64,000 nucleotides of DNA, from NCBI RefSeq assembly GCF_040436345.1, contig NC_133230.1, positions 11,852,197-11,916,196 on the forward strand. Reading direction: 5' to 3'. This stretch comes from Pagrus major (taxonomy: Eukaryota; Chordata; Actinopteri; Spariformes; Sparidae). The notes below the pieces were generated by a model. The model saw only the letters and a list, made by a program, of their open reading frames with translations, did no database searches and was not told the DNA's origin. Every line of letters begins with the position of its first letter. The stretch's first letter is position 1. Positions 34,801 through 46,363 of the stretch are shown here, one piece after another. The position numbers were made by a program, and so were the translations under genes.

Positions 34801-36118
34801 GATCCTGAGGTATTATATTTTTGTCTGTGCCTGTTTTGAGGTTTTTGATTTTATTCTCCTTCCTTGTAGGAAGCCTGTCCTCCAAAGCTCTCACAGATGG
34901 CCTACGTGACTGCTGGGACTTACTACGAAGACGAGATTCTTCAAATGGAGTTAATCATTTTAAAGGTAATACTGTTAAAAGTGTGGCCCTATTCTGACTC
35001 ATTATTTGATATAAATAAACAACGAGGCTTTAATTTTTGCATTATTCTCCTTTGTGTGTGTTTTTCAGGCACTGAAATGGAACCTTTGTCCTGAAACAGC
35101 CGTGTCTTGGCTGAAGCTTTACTTCCAGATGGCATCGATGAACACCAACTCTGACCTGCTGGAGCCGCAGATTCCACAGGACGTTTATGTGCAAATGACA
35201 CGAGTAAGTGTTTGGATTAAACCTTTTTAAGCATTCATACTGACACAAACCTCTGTATCAGAGTTGAGTCAAAAATCTTCGGACATGGTCTCAACAAAAA
35301 TTTTACATTTAACTCAAATATGTCAACAAAATGAAACAAGACTTTAAACCTGAAGTGTCTCCCCTTGAGTCGGGCTCACGCTTAATGCTGTGGTTTCTCT
35401 TTTTGCCTTCTGCTTGACTTCTCCAGCTGTTAGACCTGTGTATCCTCCACATAAACTCTCTGGACTTCCAGTATCGAGTGTTGGCCGCCTCAGTTCTGTC
35501 ACATTTCATGAAACAGGAAGCCGTTGAAAAAGTTACAGGTAAGAGTTGGGACTATCATCTTTATAGAAATGTAAATATGAATTGGAAAAGTGCGTTTAAT
35601 ATTTGATTTCATGGCCTGAACCACATTGAGGTTACTCGGGTTACTTCATGTAAACATGTTTGTTTGTTTTTTTTTCATCTGTGTTCAGGTCTGCCGAAAG
35701 ACGCGATCCAGCTGTGCGTCAACTGGATGGCTCCTTTTGTGGAGTCGGTGGGCTGGGTCGGCAGAGTGACGCTGAAGGATTTTGTCAAAGTGAAGACGGA
35801 AGACAGACACAACATCCAGACGCACACAGACTACATGACCATGCTGGTAAGTGTTTTCTTGTTGAAACTTTACTGTACATTGATCTGACTGATGCTTCTG
35901 GTTAAGAGACTTGCACCCTAAGTGCCTTCAACCTCCTGAGGAAAACCCAAAATACCAGAGAATATCTCTCTTGCTCTGCAGAGCATGTGCAAATGTCCAC
36001 CTATTTTAGGTTTCTGACTTTCAACCTCTTTTTATTTTAGGAGTACGCCAGTAAAAAGGAGGTGAACAGCCAGTTTCCAACTCCTCCCAACAGCACAGAG
36101 AAACCCTGCACACACTGA
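31821..36118 (+). CDS. ccne2: Cyclin E2, 11 coding exons
   Basis: G1/S cyclin that activates CDK2 in the nucleus. Coding exons: 31821-31834, 31937-31994, 32104-32154, 33018-33157, 33495-33630, 34486-34632, 34870-34965, 35069-35203, 35427-35538, 35689-35846, 36041-36118; all junctions are GT-AG and keep frame, giving 374 residues (human CCNE2 404). The start [12 protein letters not shown] matches the human N-terminus in style. PCIVIET precedes the cyclin boxes (about 88-320). Residues 123-127 are MRSIL, the hydrophobic substrate-docking patch in the cyclin E2 form. [17 protein letters not shown] and LQLIGI follow. The ending [16 protein letters not shown] and the tail TPPNSTEKP identify E2 over E1; Thr363 with Ser367 is the expected FBXW7 phosphodegron. 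Upstream exon 1 is non-coding. Oddities: the usual CEVY after the docking helix is SEAY, and EEIYAPKL is EEACPPKL. Convergent with ints8. Confidence 0.95.
33255..33478. repeat. Interspersed 'gctgcaac...' repeat in ccne2 intron
   Basis: Starts ggctgcaacctcacaatt, carries gtgacatcatcaaatgtg and ctgaccaacagtccacaa, and ends gattgttgcagctct, so the ends are inverted copies of each other. The same order of blocks is a very common teleost interspersed repeat; related pieces occur at 37642-37775, 50285-50400 and 51219-51385. Non-autonomous; no coding capacity seen. Confidence 0.7.
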
Positions 36119-36500
36119 ACTACAAGAGAGACTCTGAAGTGGGTGTGGACAGAGAGGACACACAGGGTTAATGTCCCGCAAAGACTTGAGTTCTGATTAC
36201 TGGAGACAGTTCCTGACCAGTGGAGGAAAAAAGCTGATAACTGGAATACTGAGTGTTGATGGGAGCTTACTAGCATTAAGCATTATCCAGGATAATGTGC
36301 TTATATTTTAAAGACTCTTAATCTTTGGCCAAAGCTCTTTTTTTTTTCTTGATTTTTAGCTGTTTTAGCGACTGGGTGCTTAAATTTAGAAAAGAAAAAA
36401 GTTTTTTTTTAAAGTGTCAATGTTTGCTAAAGTTATGTCATTTCTAGGAAATGAGATTCTATTACTGAAAGTGATGTGCAATTGTTTACTTTTGTAGCAT

Positions 36501-36804
36501 ATTAAATATGTACAGTCAGATGAAATCGTTTAAAAAACTGATTCAGGGTCATTCAAAATGTTAAATAGCTTTTTAAAATTGATGTTGTTGAAACAAGCTG
36601 AGTGTACTGCCGCTGCTTCACCGGTCAGCATGTTTCTCAGTTATCTTCACCATACTGTTGTAACCAAGCCATTGTTTGTGTAACTCAGGGTAATGGATAG
36701 TCAGTGATTTATTTTTTTTAAAGAATTCATTTCAAATGATTACAAGTGTACAAAAAATGACCAACTGTATTTATTTAGAAGTTTATTTTCTACCACAAAA
36801 TAAA
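36501..36804 (+). terminator. ccne2: Candidate ccne2 poly(A) signals
   Basis: Two signals lie downstream of the ccne2 stop: ATTAAA at 36501-36506 and AATAAA at 36799-36804. On the opposite strand, AATAAA for ints8 reads from 36787-36782 or 36775-36770. If the distal ccne2 signal is used, the two 3' ends overlap. Confidence 0.5.
36770..36787 (-). terminator. ints8: Candidate ints8 poly(A) signals
   Basis: TTTATT occurs at 36770-36775 and again at 36782-36787 on the plus strand, i.e. AATAAA for the minus-strand ints8 transcript, about 70-85 bases past its stop codon. A 3' UTR of only about 100 bases is implied. Confidence 0.55.
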
Positions 36805-36855
36805 AATGTACATTCCCACCCCCCTCCACGTCTGACAGTGGTTCACAAGTCTCTC

Positions 36856-39800
36856 CTAGAAATACAGTTTGGCCATCGCCTGCAGGAACCTCTTCTTTCT
36901 CTTCTGTGCAGCCAGCTGCAGCACTTCCTCTGGGTTACTGGTGTTCAGCTCAGCCTGTCCGATCGCTTTTATCTGAAGAAAAGCGAAGAGAAACTGATGT
37001 AGCCTCGAAACAAACAGACCAGATGAGATGCAGGATTTGGTTGAAAAGATTTAAAACAAACAGGATTTAAATAAAGTTTCAGACCATCAGACAACCTGAT
37101 GAAGGTCTGAAACGTTAAAATTCATTTTTGAGGTGAGATGACCAAAAAAACCTCACGCACTGAGTTTTTTTTTTTGGTTCCGGTTTTTTTTTTTAAAAAA
37201 AGGAAAAAATTATCCTATGTTGTGCTGAGGACTTTTAGTCTAGTTTAAAATTCTGCTCTTGTGACAACCTTGGTGCAAAAACACTTAACTTACCGCTATT
37301 TGTCTCTTCTCAGTCTCTCCTCGTTTGTGGTGAATATCTGAACACAGTCAAGGAACAGTTTTTAAATAAAAGACACTGACGTTTGTATGTTTCTTAAAAG
37401 AGTTCTAGTATAAGTGGCCTAATAGAGACAAGGTGACAATTGTGAACAGACAGATTTAAACAAAAAGTCCTAAGCATGAAGGTCTGTTTTGGCCCTCATG
37501 AATCAATAACAAAAGGATACGTGTGAGGTACTCCAGGATGGTGACGTCCCAGATGTAGTCGTAGAACGAGTCCATGGCGTCATGACTGTAGGGTCAGAAG
37601 ACGATGGTAGTAAGAAATACAGAAAAAAGGGGCTGTTTACTGCTGCAATGATTAGTCGATTAATCGCATCAGTCATTTCTTAAAGCCAAAATGTCAAACA
37701 TTGGTTGGTTCCAGCTTCTTAAATGTGAGAAGGATTAATTAATAATGAAAATAATTATCAGTTGCATCCCTAGTGCTGTTAGTCAGTCCTGTTCAGTGTG
37801 TCGTTTCGTACCTGTTCTGTTCCTGAAGAGCTTTAAATGCAGTCATGTAGTCCACCTCTCGAAGAAACTGACAGAGAACAGCAACCTAGACAAACCAACA
37901 AAAAACAGATGCTAAAATTGCAATTGTACGGTGTGCAGTAGTGAACAGTATGTGAAAATAAACCTTTAACAGGTGTTTGTTCAGTCAGACCCTTACATCC
38001 ATCTCATATGTTGATATTATTAGAACACTATCACAAAAAACTGCTCACTTATTTAACAATTTAACTGTCAGGACACGGAGTCAGACTTGTGATCAGCAAG
38101 TGAAATTATTTTCAGAAACGGGGGGGTTGACCTCTGACCTGTGTGTGGCAGTTCATCATTGAGCAGCACTTGATCATCCTCTTCAGGACCTGCAAACAAC
38201 AGTCATTAGAGTTATTAGATGATTGATTCACTTTAGTGTCACTTAGGAGTACAAATAAATACATACATACAAAATAAATGGACTGAAACTGCGATTCACG
38301 GTGACTTAAGTGTGTTTAGCTTCCTAATTTTTTTTAATTTTTTTTGATTAGCTCATAGAATATGTCGTTTATTGTAAAAAAAGATTTTAAATTGCTTTGG
38401 ATTTGATCAAAAATTATATAAAATTGTCAGCAAGAGTTTATACTACTACTACTACTTTATACTTCTTGCTGCTGAGGAGTTGTTCATTCATCCATCTTTC
38501 ATCAGTGTACCTGGTCAGTGTAGACATCAGGGGGGACAGCTTTGGTGAAGAAGTCGGAGCTCACAGCTCCAGCCTGGAGGTAAAGGTTCAGTGCAGCAGA
38601 GTATTGATTGGTCACTAAAAACAAAGAGAGAGAGATGAAGAAAGGCTTTAAGCATGTAAAGTTAATACTTTTTTGTAGCCGATTTTGTTTGTTTTTTCCC
38701 CACAGAGAGACTGTTGAAACAACCAAAGAAAACTTCTATCTAACCCTAGCATTTTAGAAACTAGAACCTGAACTGAATTCACTGATGAAATACTTTCTGA
38801 CCGCAATACGCAAAGCTAAAAAATCTACCCTTCTGACATTTTCTTACCAAAGTAGATATCGGCCTGCGTGATGAGCCACGACTGGTTATTAGGATTCAGG
38901 GTGAGAGCGTAGGACACCAGCTCTTTGACCGTCACTGCCACAGCTTCCACATCTACTGCCTGGATGCTGTTCCACAAACACACACATCATCATCATGATT
39001 GTCACGTTTAGTGGCTTTGTTTAAGAAATCTTTATCATTTCATTGTGAAAATAAAGTGTTCTTACTTTGCAAGAGTCGAAGGCCAGATGGTGAGGTGTTC
39101 TGCTGTCACTTCATTCACAATATCATCCTAAAGACAGAGAAAACAGCTGGTTAACCATGGGATTTTTTTCCATTTTATTTTTGTTTTGCTGTCAGATTAT
39201 CCTACTACCACACAGCCTACAATATGTCAGACATGTAGAGACTTACCCTCACTATGCTGTGTAGCCTCACAAACAGTGAGATGAGGGTTGTCAGCACCAA
39301 CGGCTCCTGTGGGAAATAAGAAACTTGTTAGTTTTGCATCAACAGCACCTCATCCAATAAAAATTGAATACATCCACAGTGAGTTAAAGGTTGGCTTCTG
39401 GGATACTTACTCTAAGTTTCTTGATGAAAGTGATGAATTTGCTCCTAAATGGATCAGACAATGAAAACATATCAGAACGAGCATGACTCTTTCACCTGTG
39501 TACTCTTAAATAACTGTAAATAGCATAACACCCTAAGTGTTTGCAGCTTACCGGTGCAGGATGCCCATAGAGGACTCTCTGTGTTTGATGAGGCCCACTC
39601 TGCCGTCGTTGTTCCTCTTGTGTTGGATGGACACGCTGCAGATCTGCACCACCACTTCCCACAGCTCCTTCGCTGTGCGCCGACTCTCTTTAGGACCTGG
39701 GAGCTCTTTGCATGTCGAAGCCAGGAGCTGACCGATCTATCAGGGGGAAACAGACGGGACGAGTTCAACGAGAAAACCACAGCGGACCTTTTCAATTATC

Positions 39801-42800
39801 CCATCATCACAAACTGTTGTGATTTTTACCTTGATGTATGGGTTGTTCATGACCAGAGACGGTGGCACCTGTAGAGTCAGGTAATCGTTCTCCCTCCAGT
39901 TCAACATGAAGGCGACACACTCCTCTCCAACCACCTGACGCAGAGGCAGATCTGGAGACAAAAACAAGGACATCCCGTAATTTAGAGCACATGAAATGGG
40001 TTGTTGAAGACCAGGTAACGACTCCACAGTTTCCATCCACTCACCATGAATCCTCATCTCCAGGTATCCTCTGACCCTGCTGACCAAGTCGGGGGGCGGT
40101 CGCTCCTTGCTGCCCTCGGCCGCCATCGTCTCGTGTGCGCGGACCTCCAGCAGCAGCATCTCGTTCAGCATCACCTGCCTCAGCTTTGGGGAGAACTCGG
40201 TAACGAGCTCCAGGCAGGCTGAGAAAAGCTGCCGTGCGTGGGCAAAGTCCTGAGAGGGAAGGAAAAAAAACTGATTCTCACTGCTTGGAACTGTTGATCT
40301 TACACTATTTAATGTACTTGTTTATTAATTTAGTTTATTCTACATTTTCTATCCTATGAAATAAAGTAGTCCACACAAAAATCAGTCTTCATTTATCATT
40401 TACTTTTTTTCATTTTTATGCATCATTATGATTATCATTTATTTTTAAGTAAGTTTAATTTCCGTGCACACCTTTATTGAAATGCAGTGGAGTCCTTTGG
40501 CCATGAGGATGTAAACCAGGTCCTTTGTGAGGTTGTCTTTAATGCCAAGGATCACGTTAATGTAGTCTGGAGGAACTTCCCACTGTGCACAAACAGAAAG
40601 TGTGTGTAGTCATTTTCAACCCATTAATGACTATATTCAGTATGTTAAGGAAAAGCCTGACTGATAGTTTTTTGTTGTTACAGGTGGAAACATAAAAAAG
40701 AAAAAGTAGTAAAGCAGTAAACTGTCAAGAAACATGGCACACATGACAAAATCTAATTTTTTCATTTCACACATGTTGTACTCTGACCTTACTGTTGACC
40801 CTCCAGAAGGGTCGTTCAGCCATGCCGTGGAGTTCGATGAGGATCTGTCTGATCCTGCGTGGCTCCAGTAGAAGGATAAGCTGCTGCTCCAGCTGCCCGA
40901 TGTTCACACTCGCTGAAGCTGCGGAGAGATGAAAGTCACAAGTTTTAAGAGACTGGAACGTACCAGTGAGCAGCAACAGATCACATGCTGGAGAGAGATT
41001 TCCTGTTTGACAGACAACATTACATTACAAGAATCTTATCTAGTACCTGGAATGTCGTAGAAAGAAGGCAGAGGCTTGGCGCTGAGGTTGATGGTGGCCG
41101 ATCTCTTCCTCATCTGCTCCACCAGGACCTTCCTCTCCTCCTCCTTCAGCAGCTCCATGAAGAGCTTATGAGATGACACCACAAACAGCAGAGGCAGCTC
41201 CTCCAAGCTTTCACACAGAGTCCTGCAAGATAAGAACAGTCTCATTTAAAAGATGATTCAAAGATACAGTTTTATGTCGAATCTGTGCCGTAATGGATGC
41301 AGAAGATCAGTGATGGATGCACAGTGATGTTGTGGCCAGCTATTGGTTCTGATATTTAGACGAAATAAATGTTTAAATGTTAGTTTAGCTAACACATCAG
41401 CGTGTAATAAAATATCAAGATATTTAATAACCTCCTCTACATTTGCTGTGCTGGACAAGTAAAGCGACACGAACTCACTTCATGAAAATGGCCATATTTT
41501 TTCTGGATGTCTCAGATGGACGTTCCTTTTCCAAAGAAAGTGTGCAAACCTGCAGGACAGAGAAAGCAGTAGCTTTAAATTTTACCAGCATGAGAAAAAT
41601 TCAGGTCACACTGAACTCCGCAAACCTCGGCAAATTTACTGCTTGAGAAAATGAATTCCTACAAATCATGTCCATTTGTTTTGAATCTGAAAACAAATCT
41701 AATAAAATCCCCACAAACTTCTTTCCATAACCAGAAGGCTCTAAGCCTATCGAGCTTTAGTTCATAGCAGTGATCAGAGAGAGAAGGAAAAACTGAAGCA
41801 TCAGTTGCAAGTCAGCATTTTGTGTGTGCCGAGGTTTGTGCTTTTATAACTAAGCCTCTGTGATGTCCCAAGCATTTACTACTCCTGCAAAAATAATGAC
41901 ATAAGAAGGTGAGTACCTCTAAAATGAAGTCCACCATCCTTTTACTCGGCTTTAGGAGGAGCTGCTGGAAACGCACGCTGAGGATTTCTCCTTCCAAAGC
42001 ATCTCGGACGGCGTTGCAAACGCACAGCTTGTGGCAAACCTCATCCAGGCCCGACTCCCTGCAGAGTGGTAGAAATGTTTTTGTTTTTTTGATTCTTTGT
42101 GGATATGAAGATTTAAAAAAAGCCCAAATGGAACTGGTATTTTCGGGGCTGATAACGATTTCAGGAAGTAAAAAAATATCTGTTTATCAGTTGATATCCA
42201 TGCAATTTTTGCAGAAATCCCTCAAATGTGGTGATCAAACATTTGTGACAGAGGCAGGATAATTTTGTGTCTCACCCTTGTTGGGCTTTGTACAGAAACT
42301 CCCTGAGAACAGATCGTCTGAAGTTGTTTGGCAAACTGCGTGACACGTTGTCTTTGATGAAGTATTCAATGACAGCCTGTCAGAGAGAGGAAGTGCAATC
42401 TATTAACAACCAATGTAAAGTACTACACATGATTTACAGTGTTCTTTACAGCTGGAGTCATACTAATTACTACATTATTTATTATTTAGTGTCGTGTATT
42501 TCTACAAAACAAATCTTAAGCTTGACTGTCACTGAAGCGTCTGCTCTGACCTGGTAGCTGTGCGCCCGGATCAGACTGTTGATCTGATCGTAGGATGTGG
42601 TCTGAGAGTCTGAGTCACAGTCTTCAGTTAAAGCTTTGCAGGCATTCCAGTAGCCAGCCAGACGTTTCTCATCCAGGTGAACATGAACGGTCGAGTCCAG
42701 CTAAAAAAACATACAGAAGATATGACCAAGATCAACAAACTTTGCTGGAGGCAAACTGTAACTTAATGTCGGCAGTAGAAGGTAGAAATACCTTCTTTAA

Positions 42801-44854
42801 CAGTTCCTTTGTCTGTCTGAAGTGATCCCGGGCTTTCTGATAGGCTGACTGGTCTGTGCAGCCTTGCTGGAAGAAAATACCTCCCACATCATAATGCACC
42901 TGAAACACAAAATACAAATGCATTTTTTACAGCAAAATGTTATTCCCAAGCACACATTATTTGTTGGCTTCTGCATTCAGAAGCCAACAGTGTGTTTTCC
43001 CACTAACCTGACAGTGCAGCTCATCTGCACTGATGCGAAGCCCTGCAGTCGAGGACTCCGTCTCTCCGTTGGCAGCAGCATCAGCAGCCAGCAGATCCAG
43101 AGTCCTCAGGGTGTGAACGTAGAAGTCTTTCTTCAGCTGCAGAGCTCCTTCCAGGACACTGATGGAGTCGGTTGCCTGCTCCTTCAGCTGAGGGCATGAT
43201 GTTATATTAGAAGAAAGTACATTTCATTTAATCTACTAGACATTTTCTTAGATGGCTGACAGACACCAAAGGGAATACAGGAAAAGGTGAAATAACAAAA
43301 TCGAAACTATACTTAATAAATCTAGCATGAAGAAATGTGTCTGACATGTGGATGACATATTTATTAATTATCAGCAACAGTCTAAGAAAGTATATTTCAT
43401 GACAGTGTTTTAAGGTTATCACTAAATACATCAAAAAACTTGTGAACTCACCACAGTGAGGATGTTGTCAGTCATCTCCTTCTCCTGCTGCACAATACTT
43501 AACCTGAAAGAGTCCATAAGACACAAACTCACTATCGTCTTGTTACCATTCAAAGTGAGCACTTTATTTTATGCCATACGTAATTTTCAGATAAGCAACT
43601 TAAACTTGTTGTGATTACAGGAAGGAAGGAGCAGAATTTACATGTTCATCTGGTGAGGTCCTGGTTTGGTCTGTTTCTCTGGAAAGCTGCTCAGCACGAT
43701 GGTTCGGATGGCCCTGTGAAGAATTAGACAGTAAAAATCTTTAGTAGTTTCCTCCTTTCATCTACATTTATTCTTTGGAACTAAAGTGAATTAAGTCCAT
43801 TTTAAAGTTGTAGTAGTTTTCTGACATTGGACGGTAATTAAACAATTTGATGCGTCTGACCCTGATGAGATTTCCTCGTGCATCTTACTCACCAGCGGTT
43901 GTATATGACGACAGCCATGGCTGTGGTAGGAGGCAGAGTGGACAGATCTAGGTCGACATGTTTCACCCCCGGTGGCACTTTGCTCACACACAGGAGCTCG
44001 TTCAGTAACATATTTAATACAGGAATGGTCAAGCTGGCAGGAAAGGAGGATAAATCATTACGTGATGAATCAGCTGTGTGATTTTACAGAATGCACAACA
44101 ACTAGAAACATATAAGACATGTTTTTAACATTTTCAACTTTGCCGAGATGGGCACAAATACATCGAAAAGTATCTAGTTACAAATTACAAATACCTGCTC
44201 CAAAGTATATCAAAATAAAATGCAAAATAGTGGTTAAGTAAATGTATTTAATTAAAATACAAAAAACATTGACTTCCTCCACATTATTATGAGTCTCTTA
44301 CCCTTTCTCCAGAACATCCAGATCCCACTTCAGGTGTGCAGCTACTTTCAGTGCCAGTAGCTTCAGAGTGCGGTTCCTCCGGTTGTCTGCTGGAGGCTGA
44401 ACTTGATTCTGCTCATTCACTGAGGGTTTGGACGCCTGCTCCAGGAACTGGATGATCAGCTGCACTCCTGTCGGGTCTGTGGAAAACATACACAGGAACA
44501 CATTAATAAACACAAAGTCCTGTCATTTGAGCTGTCCTCTAAAAACAAGTACATCCAACTCCAAATGTTTTCAGGCTTCTCTATATCACAAATGAATTAT
44601 AAGACAGAATAAGCTGTATTTCACTTGATACTCTCCAGATATTTAAGAAAAATTAGAAAAATCAGCATGAGCTACAACAAGGTGTGTAATAAATCTAAGG
44701 CTCAAGTAACGTAGAGCTGACCTGGATATGGCTTCAGCAGGTGATTCTCCAGCAGGCTGCCGTCCAGGAGGAACTCAAACCAGGAGGTCTGAAGAGGTGT
44801 GCCGGGCCGACTGCTGGTCACAGCAGCCACCCGGTCAGCCGCCTCCGCACTCAT
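36856..44854 (-). CDS. ints8: Integrator complex subunit 8, 27 coding exons
   Basis: Scaffold subunit of the Integrator that anchors the PP2A phosphatase to paused RNA polymerase II and serves snRNA 3' processing. Exons in coding order: 44722-44854, 44302-44476, 43893-44033, 43642-43713, 43452-43503, 43008-43187, 42792-42899, 42551-42700, 42276-42376, 41917-42058, 41479-41549, 41047-41222, 40788-40918, 40472-40582, 40045-40249, 39830-39951, 39552-39736, 39411-39444, 39247-39306, 39066-39127, 38848-38966, 38511-38614, 38139-38189, 37812-37885, 37521-37585, 37294-37337, 36856-36972. They join in frame to 994 residues (human 995). Near-identical blocks include QFLEQASKPSVNEQNQVQPP, FVVSSHKLFMELL, VRGYLEMR, FMLNWREN, AVPPDVYTDQ and the end FLQAMAKLYF. 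Residues 25-28 are WFEF, the motif needed for PP2A binding. The remainder is helical TPR-like. A non-coding first exon ends at 45620. No disruption seen. Confidence 0.97.
37642..37775. repeat. 'tgctgcaatgattagtcgat' repeat in ints8 intron
   Basis: Ends are inverted relatives of each other (gctgcaatgattagtcgatt and aataattatcagttgcatcc). Same family as 33255-33478. Confidence 0.65.
44771..44782 (-). other. ints8: WFEF PP2A-recruitment motif of INTS8
   Basis: The codons for Trp25-Phe26-Glu27-Phe28 of the predicted INTS8 product. The same four residues in human INTS8 are reported to be required for PP2A association with Integrator, so the fish protein keeps this function by sequence. Confidence 0.8.
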
Positions 44855-44860
44855 CCTCCC

Positions 44861-45619
44861 CTGGTGAACAACAAGAATGATTATAAAGCATGTTTTATCT
44901 TTTAAGACATCTCAGTGACCCACAGTAAGGGTGATAGGGAATTATGCCCTGGAAGAAAGCTGTGTGTGAATCAAGGATGTATACAGATCATATTTACACT
45001 CTAAATGCAGGTGACAATAATGTCAATTTTTGTGGCCTTGAAGAAGCTTTGTCAGGTCTGAGAATGTAATGTTGTAGTGAAACTTATATATAAACTTTAT
45101 ATTTATATTTATTTAAAAGAAGGGACAAAAATCATGTTTGTTGCTCATAGTTCCTTGTTGAAAACATATGCTCAGATTTTGTTTATTATCTGTACATGTA
45201 TTAGCTAATGGTCTTTTAATGACTGTTAGCTATAAAGTTATAAAGCTAAAACGACTTAGCTATAAAGAAGTTATATACAACCTCACATGCTATCTTCATA
45301 AGTAGCTGCATATTTTCACATCATGAAAGAAGCTAGCCAGTTAGCTTCTCATCTGTAACAGTTTTATTTTCTGTAGTGGTCAAGGGAGCTTTAATATCAG
45401 TAACGCGTAGTCCCGACTGGGCGGAGTTTTCAACCTCTCCACCAAGAAGAGTCGACATAAGGTTGAACCGCGGTGCCTCGGGGCTCTGCCAGTGTATAAA
45501 ATCAAGCGCACCCCTTCCACCCATTCTCTGTTGTGTTCAGAGCAAATGTTGTGTTTAGCTAACATTCTAGCTAACGCGCTAACCTCTAAACCCGGATATA
45601 AAGGGACGTATTATCTTAC
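44861..45619 (-). other. ints8: ints8 first intron, with a promoter-like GC-rich patch
   Basis: No coding sequence. Positions 45400-45600 are CpG-richer than the rest of the intron and contain a GC box (gggcggag, 45419-45426) and a plus-strand TATA-like tataaaat (about 45495). No ORF follows that I can support. Confidence 0.4.
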
Positions 45620-45800
45620 CTTAACGGGCCAAAGTGCACAAACAGAGGATATCTCAGCTAAATATACATAAAAATATATTTAAAAAATTAAGTGCTGGAG
45701 GAGCAACACGGACTGATTCTCACATAATTCATTCTGCGCTTCGCCATCGCTCAGCGCACTTCCGGTTCCGGTTCGTCGCCAGGGAAACACACAGTTGCGC
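45615..45800 (-). promoter_or_regulatory. ints8: ints8 promoter and non-coding first exon
   Basis: On the minus strand a donor (gttaag|gtaag) closes a non-coding exon at 45620; the coding exon acceptor (caccag|) is just above 44860. Upstream, cacttccggt at 45757-45766 is a consensus ETS/GABP site with a second cttccgg-like copy beside it, typical of TATA-less housekeeping promoters. The stretch is CpG-rich relative to its surroundings. Confidence 0.6.
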
Positions 45801-46363
45801 CATGTTTGCGCATATTTATGCTCCGTGCGGGAAAAACGAAGGAAGCGCGCGTTCACAAAAAGCTCGCCCCCGAGCTGTCGTGCTCGTGTTGTAGTAGTGA
45901 AATCCAAATTTCATGACTGTCTAGTTATGTTTTTAAACTGGGACAACAGCGCATATGTTTGTGTTTTTATGTGTTTATTAACACAACCAACTACTGTTAC
46001 TTCTATCAATAAAAAATATTATATTTCTGAGAGACTTTTCATTTTGAATATTATGGACTTTTGGAAGAAAGTATACTCATTAATTTATAGGCTAAATATA
46101 AATCTGACAGTAATACTCCAAGCTGTCAGGATGCGTTCCCCCTGTTGTAAATGGTCAAATTTAATGATTTAATTTAAATCACAGGACTTATCTGTTGTCC
46201 TCCCATAAAGATATGGGGGGAAACATGTTATTTCAGACTGTCAACCTGTCTGCCAGAATTTGTATCCCCCCTCAAAATGGACATATGAAGCCTGACCTTT
46301 GAATGATTTATTTTATGTGTACTTCAGATACTACTCTATAACCTCTGTGATTGTGAAAAAGTT

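Noticed and set aside
31821-36118. Cyclin E1 instead of cyclin E2
   Set aside because: PCIVIET, the [16 protein letters not shown] block, the TPPNSTEKP ending and the ints8 neighbour all point to E2.
39537-39874. Plus-strand frames of up to 106 residues inside ints8
   Set aside because: Antisense of a well-conserved ints8 exon.
45795-46172. 125-residue plus-strand frame just upstream of ints8
   Set aside because: Starts in the CpG-rich promoter, then runs into AT-rich sequence; no family resemblance and no splice support.
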